Assembly: GCA_028278125.1 (NCBI GenBank)
Contig: JANQEY010000310.1
Span: 1 to 7,135, forward strand
Direction: 5' to 3'
Source: a bacterium
Lineage (GTDB): Bacteria; Electryoneota; Electryoneia; Electryoneales; Electryoneaceae
DNA: 7,135 nt
Below the pieces are notes generated by a model. It saw only the letters and a list, made by a program, of their open reading frames with translations. It ran no database searches and was not told where the DNA came from. The position numbers and the translations under genes were made by a program. Below are positions 1 to 6,360 of this stretch, piece by piece (positions within the stretch are counted from its first letter, which is position 1; every line of letters starts with the position of its first letter).

Positions 1-287
1 TGGAGTGAACCTACTTCTTTCTGTTTTTTCAGATCAATTTTATGGATTCCTTCATGGTTTTCCCCGATAAATAGAATTTCATTATCCGGATCATAAGCCA
101 TCGCATAAATAGAGCCATCCACTCGAGCAATTACTTCACCTTCATCAGGAGATTTTAAATTCCAAAGCACGACCATGCCTTCTGATCCTGCTGAAAAAAA
201 TTGGTGATCATTCAGCGCTTCAAGGCTATAGAGGCTATCGTTATGCCCCAGGAAGGTATGGAGCTTTTTTACCTGGATGTTGCTCAT
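1..287 (-). CDS. WD40-repeat protein, N-terminal part (runs off the left edge)
   Basis: The minus strand is open from an ATG at 287-285 to the window edge, giving 95 codons plus two bases. The protein starts MSNIQVKKLHTFLGH. Residues 9-47 read as one WD40 blade: a GH pair at 14-15, a SAGSEGMVVLW strand-turn-strand at 32-42, and LWNL where the WD dipeptide usually sits. A second, looser blade follows (GSIYAMAYDP at 58-67, IHKIDL at 81-86). There is no signal peptide, so it is probably cytoplasmic. WD40 propellers are protein-binding scaffolds and this fragment shows no enzymatic domain, so no specific role can be given. It is divergent from the phosphopantetheinyl transferase gene, with 29 bp between the two start codons. 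No purine-rich ribosome binding site precedes the start. The remaining blades lie outside the window. Confidence 0.85.
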   Translation of the reverse strand, partial: MSNIQVKKLHTFLGHNDSLYSLEALNDHQFFSAGSEGMVVLWNLKSPDEGEVIARVDGSIYAMAYDPDNEILFIGENHEGIHKIDLKKQKEVGSL

Positions 288-312
288 TTGGGCCACAAAA
301 TTATTACAATTG
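280..312 (+). promoter_or_regulatory. Weak candidate promoter for the phosphopantetheinyl transferase gene
   Basis: TTG at 280-282 is followed after 22 bp by TACAATTG at 305-312, one mismatch from TAnnTTTG, ending 4 bp before the ATG at 317. The spacing falls in the range reported for Bacteroidota promoters, but the -7 match is imperfect and the transcript would be essentially leaderless. It overlaps the start of the divergent WD40 gene. The true promoter could instead lie further inside that gene. Confidence 0.2.
296..303 (-). promoter_or_regulatory. Candidate Bacteroidota -7 element for the WD40 gene
   Basis: Read on the minus strand, these bases are TAATTTTG, an exact match to the TAnnTTTG -7 consensus of the Bacteroidota primary sigma factor. 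It lies 8 bp before the ATG, so transcription would begin almost at the start codon (a leaderless or very short-leader mRNA). No TTG-type -33 element is visible at the expected distance upstream. In AT-rich DNA an 8-base match with two free positions can occur by chance. Confidence 0.3.
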
Positions 313-316
313 CCCC

Positions 317-922
317 ATGCCTTTGTTATTAGATAAAAAGATTGATGATCATTCGGCCTATGCAGTGTGGAACATCCAGGAAACATTTCTCGAGATCCCA
401 TACCTTTCTCCGGAGCCTTTCCCTGCGGAACTTAATCCCGTAAGACAAGCCGAATGGATCGTTGGACGAGTGTTGGTAAAAAGCCTGTGTGATACGTTCG
501 GCATAGAATATAAAGGCATCAGTAAACACGACAATGGTAAACCTTATTTGGTCGATAGCCATGCTCACATTTCCATCTCTCACTCTTTTCCTATTGCGGC
601 TGCAATGATCCACTTGAAGAAACCTTGTGGAATAGACATGGAGCGACCCAGAGAAAAGCATAGAACAGTGCAGGACAAATTTCTTCATAAATCTGAAGAG
701 AAATACCGGGATGACCTGGAAAAACTCTGTACAATTTGGGGAGCTAAGGAAGTGGTTTATAAAATTTTTGGACGCCGATTTTTGAGTTTAAAAGATGAGA
801 TAAAAACGGAATTCAAATCGGAGGATCTAATCCTTGGAGAAATTTTAAAGCCAGGCTATGAAGATACTTTCGAAATTCACTATGAATGGGTGAAAGAGTA
901 CTTGCTGGCGTTTGGGACATAG
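317..922 (+). CDS. 4'-phosphopantetheinyl transferase superfamily protein (Sfp type)
   Basis: The 201-residue product belongs to the enzymes that move the 4'-phosphopantetheine arm of coenzyme A onto a conserved serine of acyl or peptidyl carrier proteins, converting apo to holo forms in the cytoplasm. Family motifs are present in order: NGKPY at 73-77, the SISHS segment at 86-90, GIDME at 105-109 (D107 and E109 in the Mg-binding positions), and WGAKEVVYK at 141-149, which carries the W-x-x-K-E-x-x-x-K signature with E145. The length is normal for the short Bacteroidota members, and the MPL start resembles the N-terminus I recall for them. The enzyme looks intact. No Shine-Dalgarno sequence is seen. 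The target could be the fatty-acid ACP or a secondary-metabolite carrier; no carrier protein, polyketide or NRPS gene is in view, so the substrate cannot be decided. Family assignment is firm. Confidence 0.94.
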   Translation: MPLLLDKKIDDHSAYAVWNIQETFLEIPYLSPEPFPAELNPVRQAEWIVGRVLVKSLCDTFGIEYKGISKHDNGKPYLVDSHAHISISHSFPIAAAMIHLKKPCGIDMERPREKHRTVQDKFLHKSEEKYRDDLEKLCTIWGAKEVVYKIFGRRFLSLKDEIKTEFKSEDLILGEILKPGYEDTFEIHYEWVKEYLLAFGT

Positions 923-964
923 AACCTTGAATTGAAATCTGATCTTATCAAATGTAAAGAACTC

Positions 965-989
965 ACCGTTTTCTGTCTTCTATAACGGT
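965..989 (+). terminator. Weak hairpin downstream of the phosphopantetheinyl transferase gene
   Basis: ACCGTT at 965-970 pairs perfectly with AACGGT at 984-989 around a 13-base loop, 43 bp after the stop codon. The position suits a terminator, but the stem is only 6 bp and no run of T follows, so it would be weak or coincidental. The rest of the 205-bp gap (923-1127) holds no credible gene, and I found no exact TAnnTTTG promoter element in it. Confidence 0.22.
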
Positions 990-1062
990 CGTTTATGAAA
1001 GATTTTCGCAGTTCGTGAAATTAATTACCTCTCCAAAAATCTGAGTCAATAACTTAATCCAC

Positions 1063-1091
1063 CAGATCCAATTCCCATTTTGCAGGATCTG
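1063..1091 (+). other. Small hairpin in the leader of the giant surface-protein gene
   Basis: CAGATCC at 1063-1069 and GGATCTG at 1085-1091 form a perfect 7-bp stem around a 15-base loop, ending 36 bp before the ATG at 1128. If the transcript begins upstream it would carry this stem in its 5' untranslated region. There is no T tract and no recognisable riboswitch core. It may be chance. Confidence 0.2.
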
Positions 1092-1127
1092 ATCAATGTT
1101 TTAAGACCAGCTAATTGCAAATGACTT

Positions 1128-1202
1128 ATGAAAATCATTACGTCACTACTCACCAGTTTTATATTGGCAGTAATTTTTCTAATCCCAAAAACTTCTTTTG
1201 CT
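1128..1202 (+). other. Sec signal peptide of the giant protein
   Basis: Residues 1-25 have a short basic start (MK), an uninterrupted hydrophobic stretch from about residue 3 to 19, then PKTSFA with small or neutral residues before Q26. The SFA-Q junction fits a type I signal peptidase site. There is no lipobox cysteine, so it is not a lipoprotein. This is the expected entry route for T9SS cargo, which reaches the periplasm by Sec. Confidence 0.88.
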
Positions 1203-4200
1203 CAAATTGAGCTGTTGAAAGACATCAATACCAACCCATCTTCCTTAGGAAGTAGTAATCCTGATAATTTAACCGTTATAGGTAATACTATTTACTTTTC
1301 TGCAGATAACGGATCAACAGGGGCAGAATTCTGGAAGAGTGATGGTACCGGGGGAGGAACAACCCTTATCAAAGATATCTACCCCGGTATCCGGGGATCA
1401 AACATCGCCAGCATTACAGATGCTGGTGGAACAATCTTTTTTACAGCTGATGATGGAAATGGAACCGAACTCTGGAAAAGTGATGGCACCCAGGGAGGAA
1501 CTGTAATGGTTCGTGAATTGAATTTTCCTAGCATCAGTCAGCTAACATACGTTGGAGGTGTACTCTACTTCACAGGTAACAATCGATTGTGGAAAAGTGA
1601 TGGCAGTGAAGCGGGTACCATCAAAGTTGATGGCTTGTTCAATACCCAAGTAGGTAACATACGAGCCTTCAATGGAGAATTATATTTTATAGCAAACAAC
1701 AGTCAGTTATGGAAAACAGATGGGACTGGCCCCGGCACAGCAATAATCAAAGACCTCAATTCAGTTACAGGTAGCATAGTTGCGGGATCAGGGGCCAATC
1801 TCTATCTGTTGATCAATGGCAACACACTTTGGGTCTCAAATGGTACGGAAGTGGGTACCACGGAAATCAAGACTTTTTCCTTTTTTCCGTCCGGCTTCAC
1901 TGATGTAAACGGAACGCTTTTCTTTTCAGCTGACAATGGAACAGACGGTAAAGAGTTATGGAAAAGTGATGGAACCATAGGTGGCACTTCTATGGTAAAG
2001 GATATTCAGGTAGGTGGGAGTTCCTCTCCAGGTTTTCTAACCAATGTGGATGGTACGCTTTTCTTCAGTGCCTTTCAAACATCCTCAGGGAGGGAGCTGT
2101 GGAAAAGTGACGGTACTGATGGAGGAACCGTACTGGTGAAAGATATCAACGATGGATCAGGAAGCAGCAAGCCTGAACAACTCATAAATATTAATGGCAC
2201 ACTTTTTTTTACTGATGGATTTAGGTTGTGGAAAAGTGACGGAACCGATGTTGGCACCGTAGAGATAAGTTTCAGCTCATTTGCGAGCAAGCCAGATGAT
2301 CTAGTGGATTTAGGTGGAACTCTGGTTTTTTCAGGAGCTGACGATGTTGCCGGAAGGGAATTGATCAAGAGCGATGGAACGGTGCCGGGGACTTCTGTTA
2401 TTAAAAACATTAAAGAGTCAACCGCAGATTCTTTCGTTTCAAATGCAAGAACGGTAAACGGCCACTTATTCTTTGGCTCTAGTGACGGAATAAATGGTCA
2501 TGAGCTTTGGGTAAGTGACGGTACCACAGCAGGAACTAAGATGGTGAAGGATATAAATCAAGGAGGTGATTCCAGTCCCGGAGCTTCAGACCAGGTAGCC
2601 GTGCTTAACAATACCTACTTTTTCACAGCAGATGACGGAGTAAATGGTTGGGAAGTATGGAAATCCGATGGAACCGACCCAGGAACCACCATGGTCAAGG
2701 ATATTAATACATCGGGCAATGGTGCAGTAGGCATATTAGGTGTTGTCGGGAGCAACGTCTACCTACGGGCCAGTGATGGTACAAACGGTTTTGAACTGTG
2801 GAAGTCCGATGGTACATCCGGCAACACCACCATGGTTAAAGATATCAATCCCAATGCCGCAAGTAGTGTAAACACGTCTCCGACTTCTTCTGGTTCAAAG
2901 ATTGAGGATGTCAACGGGATCGGATTTTTTAGCGCCGATGACGGAACAAACGGTTTTGAACTATGGAAAACCGATGGTACAGAACCAAACACAGTGTTGG
3001 TAAAGGACATCAACGGAAGTGGTTCATCCCACCCAAGCAAATTTGAAGAAGTGGGGGGCGTGCTTTTCTTTTCAGCAAATGATGGAGCTAATGGACAGGA
3101 GTTATGGAAGAGTGATGGAACTTCCGGAGGTACCACCATGGTAAAAGATATTCGGCCAGGAGGAAACTCTTTTCCACAGTATCTAACCAATGTAAACGGA
3201 ACGCTATACTTTACAGCTAACGATGGAAGTGGTACTGGTCTATGGATAAGTGATGGTTCGGAGGCAGGAACCATTTTATTAAAAAACCTGGCCCATGGAA
3301 GTGATCCGGAATTGACTCCTATAGCCGGGGGTGAGGTTCTTTTCACCAATCACTTTGGACAGGTCTGGAAAACGGATGGTACGGTTGACGGTACGGTTCA
3401 GGTAATAGACTTGACACCTTCAGGCATCTCTTCCGATCCCAATGAATTCTTCGCCTTGAATGACAATATTTTCTTCACTGGAAAATTAAATTCAAATAGT
3501 GAAAGAACTGAGCTTTGGGGAACAAATGGGTTGCCAGAAAACACGCTCAGAGCAACTGCCGACACAAGATTAGAACGATCAGTAGTTGTAGGAGCCATCG
3601 GTAACAAGTTATTGCTGCGAGCAACTTCAGACCTCACAGGACAGGAGTTATATTCATTAACACCTCAACCAAATTGGACAAGATTCAGCATAGGAACTAC
3701 CCTATTCCCCCTCATAGATCAAACAAATTACACGATTGATCTTGAAGTTGACAATGGGTCCGATCTAACAAATCTTATCCCCCGTTTCGTAACAGTCTAT
3801 GGAGTAAGTGTGGAAATTGAAGGAGTACCTCAGGAAAGTGATGTTACTATCGTGGATTTTACTAACCCTGTAACTTACACGCTTACGCAGAATGTAACAG
3901 GTGTATCTCAGGATTGGGTAGTAACAGTCACTGAGAAAGACAACACCGAAACCAAATTCTTAACATTCACTTTTGATGAAATCTCGGGATCAGCTTCAAT
4001 CAATAATTTTGCTTATACCATAACCGCAGCAGTTCCTTTTGGAACGGACGTCACATCCATCGTCCCGGAATTCTCCCTTTCTGAGGGAGCGGTTGCAAAA
4101 GTTGGTAATGTCACTCAAATTTCTTCAACCACTACAAATGATTTCTCAGATCCCGTCAGGTATGCTGTTATAGCAGAAGATGGTATCATCTCAAGTGAAT

Positions 4201-6206
4201 GGACTGTAAGGCTGGTCGAGCTCCCTGCTAGCACTGAAACGGATTTTCAAAGTTTTAACTTTCCTGGCGTAACGACGGAAGCCGCTGTGATACATACCAA
4301 TTTTCACGACATAGAAATAGAGGTGGCCCGTGGAACAGACCTGACCTCCCTGATTGCTGATTTTACGCTATCTACCGGAGCTACTGCAAAGGTCGGTGTC
4401 ATAGATCAGGAAAGTGGTGTCACGTCCAATGATTTTAGTTCACCTGTACTTTATACTCTCACCGCACAGGATGGAAGCACCTCTCAGACATGGGATGTAT
4501 TTGTCAAAGAGGCCGATAACACCGAAACTGAAATACTCAGCTTCACGGTTCCTGAACAAGTAGGGACTACTGTCATTGATAACGTGAATCACACGGTAGA
4601 CCTGGAGGTCCCTTTTGGAACTTTCAGATCATCTATGATAGCCACCTTTGAACTATCAGAGGGTGCAACAGCTAAAGTTTGGGTTAATCCTATTTTTAGT
4701 GGTATTTCACCACGTGATTATGAAAACCCTGTCACTTTTACCATTACGGCTCAAGACAATGTAACCATTCAGGACTGGGTGGTATCGATCACAGAACTGC
4801 CAAACAATGCAGCAGATATTTTATCGTTTGCAGTACCTACACAAGCCGGTAGCGCTCAAATCGACGACACTAATTTCACGGTTAATATCAAGGTTGGCAA
4901 GGGGACCGATTTTACCTCAATAACGGCTGTTTTCGACCTATCTCAGGGTGCCATAGCACAGGTCGATGGTACCCCACAGGTAAGCGGAGTATCTATTAAC
5001 AATTTTACCAATCCAGTCGTCTACAAGGTTACCGCTCAGGATGGAGTAACGATACAAAACTGGACTGTTTCATTAACAGAGTTATCCGACGAAACCGATT
5101 TCATTTCCTTTGGATTCGGACCATTGACCAGCGGCACACCCAGTATTGATCTAGTCAATCATACCATACAAGCTGAGGTGATCAACGGAACCGATCTAAC
5201 TACATTGATCGCAGAATTTTCATTATCAGATGGTGCTTCTGCAAAGGTTAATTTTATTCCACAGGTAAACGGGATCACATCTAATAATTTCAGCACTCCA
5301 CTAACATATAGAGTCATAGCAGAAGACGGACAAACCGTACAAGATTGGCTGGTAACCGTAAATCCGGCTTTGAGTTCCGAGGCTTTTTTCCTGGATTATT
5401 CCCTTCCTGGCGCAACGCGGGTTACACTCAACTTCGATCTGGAAGCGCAGGAATTCTCTATTGATGTTGTAATGGAAAACGGTGTTGATCTCAGCAATCT
5501 TGTAGCCTCATTCTCGATTTCTGACGGAGCCAGCGCCACAATCAATGGAGTAAGCCAGGAAAGCGATGTAACTAGTAATGATTTTACCAATGCGCTCACC
5601 TATCGTGTAACAGCAGCCGATGGTGTCTCTTTTACCAACTGGCCCGTCAACATAACCTTCGTTCCATCCTCGCAAACTGATTTTGTTTCATTTTCTATTC
5701 CTAACCAGTTAAATGCCAGTGATATAAATCATGATCTTCATACAATCTCCGTTGATATGCAAGCAGACGAGGACATCACCAACCTCATAGCTACCTTCGA
5801 CTTATCGGTCAATGCCACCGCTGTGGTTAGAGGTCTGATACAGGAAAGTGGAGTTACACCGAATGACTTTAGCAACCCTGTTACCTACCTGGTCAATGCC
5901 GAGGATGGCTTAGCGGCACAGCCCTGGGTGGTTACTGTTAATTTGGTGGAAACGCTAGGTATTCCATTTAGAAAAGGTGAAATAAACGTATATCCAAGTC
6001 CTGCAGATCATTACCTGACAATTAATGTATCAATTCCCCATGATTATCTTGAGCTGTCAATTATTGAATTAACCGGAAAAGTTGCATTCAATAGCAGCAT
6101 AGAAACTGGTAAGAAGATTGACGTTAGTAGCCTTGATGCCGGAATCTATTTGGTCACAGTCCAAACAGAAAGTAAAATTTTCTCGGGACGCATCATCATT
6201 AAGTAA
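1128..6206 (+). CDS. Giant T9SS-exported protein with ELWxxDGT repeats and DUF5018-like domains
   Basis: This 1692-residue modular protein is predicted to cross the inner membrane by Sec and the outer membrane by the type IX system, ending on the surface or in the medium. In order it has: a signal peptide (1-25, hydrophobic core about 3-19, cleavage after SFA before Q26); 17 ELWxxDGTxxGT units (cores from 67 to 806); eight Ig-like DUF5018-type domains (about 853-1608); and a T9SS sorting domain (1618-1692). NCBI uses the product name 'ELWxxDGT repeat protein' for the first repeat class. An in-frame TGA at 1122-1124 directly precedes the ATG, so this is the first possible ATG start. No ribosome binding motif is seen. 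I saw no cysteine anywhere in the chain and no catalytic motif. A structural, adhesive or ligand-binding role is inferred from architecture only. The reading frame is uninterrupted across all repeats. The gene stands alone, 205 bp from its upstream and 154 bp from its downstream neighbour. Confidence 0.95.
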   Translation: MKIITSLLTSFILAVIFLIPKTSFAQIELLKDINTNPSSLGSSNPDNLTVIGNTIYFSADNGSTGAEFWKSDGTGGGTTLIKDIYPGIRGSNIASITDAGGTIFFTADDGNGTELWKSDGTQGGTVMVRELNFPSISQLTYVGGVLYFTGNNRLWKSDGSEAGTIKVDGLFNTQVGNIRAFNGELYFIANNSQLWKTDGTGPGTAIIKDLNSVTGSIVAGSGANLYLLINGNTLWVSNGTEVGTTEIKTFSFFPSGFTDVNGTLFFSADNGTDGKELWKSDGTIGGTSMVKDIQVGGSSSPGFLTNVDGTLFFSAFQTSSGRELWKSDGTDGGTVLVKDINDGSGSSKPEQLININGTLFFTDGFRLWKSDGTDVGTVEISFSSFASKPDDLVDLGGTLVFSGADDVAGRELIKSDGTVPGTSVIKNIKESTADSFVSNARTVNGHLFFGSSDGINGHELWVSDGTTAGTKMVKDINQGGDSSPGASDQVAVLNNTYFFTADDGVNGWEVWKSDGTDPGTTMVKDINTSGNGAVGILGVVGSNVYLRASDGTNGFELWKSDGTSGNTTMVKDINPNAASSVNTSPTSSGSKIEDVNGIGFFSADDGTNGFELWKTDGTEPNTVLVKDINGSGSSHPSKFEEVGGVLFFSANDGANGQELWKSDGTSGGTTMVKDIRPGGNSFPQYLTNVNGTLYFTANDGSGTGLWISDGSEAGTILLKNLAHGSDPELTPIAGGEVLFTNHFGQVWKTDGTVDGTVQVIDLTPSGISSDPNEFFALNDNIFFTGKLNSNSERTELWGTNGLPENTLRATADTRLERSVVVGAIGNKLLLRATSDLTGQELYSLTPQPNWTRFSIGTTLFPLIDQTNYTIDLEVDNGSDLTNLIPRFVTVYGVSVEIEGVPQESDVTIVDFTNPVTYTLTQNVTGVSQDWVVTVTEKDNTETKFLTFTFDEISGSASINNFAYTITAAVPFGTDVTSIVPEFSLSEGAVAKVGNVTQISSTTTNDFSDPVRYAVIAEDGIISSEWTVRLVELPASTETDFQSFNFPGVTTEAAVIHTNFHDIEIEVARGTDLTSLIADFTLSTGATAKVGVIDQESGVTSNDFSSPVLYTLTAQDGSTSQTWDVFVKEADNTETEILSFTVPEQVGTTVIDNVNHTVDLEVPFGTFRSSMIATFELSEGATAKVWVNPIFSGISPRDYENPVTFTITAQDNVTIQDWVVSITELPNNAADILSFAVPTQAGSAQIDDTNFTVNIKVGKGTDFTSITAVFDLSQGAIAQVDGTPQVSGVSINNFTNPVVYKVTAQDGVTIQNWTVSLTELSDETDFISFGFGPLTSGTPSIDLVNHTIQAEVINGTDLTTLIAEFSLSDGASAKVNFIPQVNGITSNNFSTPLTYRVIAEDGQTVQDWLVTVNPALSSEAFFLDYSLPGATRVTLNFDLEAQEFSIDVVMENGVDLSNLVASFSISDGASATINGVSQESDVTSNDFTNALTYRVTAADGVSFTNWPVNITFVPSSQTDFVSFSIPNQLNASDINHDLHTISVDMQADEDITNLIATFDLSVNATAVVRGLIQESGVTPNDFSNPVTYLVNAEDGLAAQPWVVTVNLVETLGIPFRKGEINVYPSPADHYLTINVSIPHDYLELSIIELTGKVAFNSSIETGKKIDVSSLDAGIYLVTVQTESKIFSGRIIIK
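1206..3668 (+). repeat. Seventeen ELWxxDGTxxGT repeats (protein-level tandem array)
   Basis: Core motifs start at residues 67, 114, 153, 193, 233, 276, 323, 366, 411, 459, 509, 556, 611, 658, 704, 745 and 795, a spacing of 39-55 residues (mostly 40-50). A full unit reads roughly: NGTLFFSADDGxNG, then ELWKSDGTxxGT, then a TxMVKDI strand, then a PGGSSP-type turn. Units 5 (VSNGT), 9 (ELIKSDG, tryptophan lost) and 17 (ELWGTNG) deviate most. The longest spacing, 55, lies between units 12 and 13 and comes from a Ser/Thr/Asn-rich insert at about 576-590. Each unit seems to hold four short beta-strands, which suits a propeller blade; that fold is inferred. DNA copies differ mainly at third codon positions, so most of the array is old. 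Confidence 0.93.
3684..5951 (+). repeat. Eight tandem DUF5018-like Ig-type beta-domains
   Basis: Units begin near residues 853, 942, 1038, 1134, 1229, 1323, 1419 and 1517, a regular period of 89-98 residues. The consensus runs: a short F-SF strand, a VxxGTDLTSLIAxF segment, LSxGAxAxV, QxSGVTxNDFSxPVTY, VTAxDGxxxQxW, and a closing VxVTE strand before a short linker often rich in T, E or D. This matches the DUF5018-type repeats common in Bacteroidota exported proteins. Unit 1 is the most divergent in its middle (VYGVSVEIEG for the usual LSxGA), unit 4 has lost part of the QxSG loop (VNPIFSGISPRD), and unit 8 has ADED in place of the GTD turn. The array is probably a rod or stalk between the repeat head and the sorting tail. 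The family name is from memory, not from a search. Confidence 0.85.
5979..6203 (+). other. T9SS type A C-terminal sorting domain (Por secretion tail)
   Basis: Residues 1618-1692 carry the usual landmarks of this roughly 75-residue domain: VYPSPADHYLTI (family VYPNPxxxxLxI) at 1621-1632, ELTGKV at 1647-1652, IDVSSLDAGIYLVTVQT at 1664-1680, and a final GRIIIK strand ending in lysine. In characterised T9SS cargo this domain directs passage through the outer-membrane translocon and is usually then cleaved and replaced by A-LPS anchoring or release. No T9SS machinery gene is in the window. Confidence 0.95.
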
Positions 6207-6216
6207 TACATAAGGT

Positions 6217-6262
6217 GGTTTCTGAAATTTGTGAACTTTGGGTTTACCTCAAAAAGAAACCC
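6217..6262 (+). other. Competing short stems just after the giant gene
   Basis: GGTTTC at 6217-6222 and GGGTTT at 6240-6245 can each pair perfectly with the same downstream arm, GAAACC at 6256-6261 or AAACCC at 6257-6262. Only one stem can form at a time. They begin 10 bp after the TAA. The stems are 6 bp and no T tract follows, so they may help stabilise the 3' end or be chance. Confidence 0.22.
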
Positions 6263-6291
6263 CATAGCACTGGTGACTCTAGTATGGATGG

Positions 6292-6313
6292 CTTCCAATT
6301 AAGTCATTGGAAG
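6292..6313 (+). terminator. Perfect 8-bp inverted repeat, possible terminator
   Basis: CTTCCAAT at 6292-6299 and ATTGGAAG at 6306-6313 pair perfectly around a 6-base loop, and three G-T wobbles could extend the stem outward. It lies 85 bp after the giant gene's stop and 47 bp before the next ATG. The following bases (TTGGCACCTTTATAAAT) contain only a short T run, so it is not a textbook intrinsic terminator. An operator or mRNA-stabilising stem is equally possible. Confidence 0.4.
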
Positions 6314-6360
6314 TTGGCACCTTTATAAATAATATGTCATTCCCGGAATTTAAAATACAT

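Noticed and set aside
329..688. 119-codon minus-strand open frame opposite the phosphopantetheinyl transferase gene
   Set aside because: It is fully covered by a gene with clear family motifs in the opposite strand, and its own translation shows no family resemblance.
1018..1127. Riboswitch or structured RNA in the leader of the giant gene
   Set aside because: Only one 7-bp stem with a 15-base loop is visible, without any conserved riboswitch core or expression platform.
2759..3349. 196-codon open frame on the minus strand inside the giant gene, and similar antisense frames at 1802-1987, 2075-2410, 3398-3637 and 5396-5599
   Set aside because: They lie opposite the repeat-coding frame, and their proteins are repetitive complements of the ELWKSDGT codons (recurring VPSLFH-type stretches). 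They are by-products of repeat codon use, with no start signals or recognisable domains.
1206..5951. DNA tandem repeats, considered as a CRISPR array or recombination-prone direct repeats
   Set aside because: The periodicity is in the protein. Nucleotide copies are diverged, unit lengths vary by codons, and the reading frame is continuous, so this is a repeat-domain gene.
6284..6328. 14-codon open frame (MDGFQLSHWKLAPL) between the giant and TPR genes, as a possible leader peptide
   Set aside because: It has no ribosome binding site or codon run typical of attenuation, and frames of this length are expected by chance. It is mentioned only as part of the structured-gap observation.
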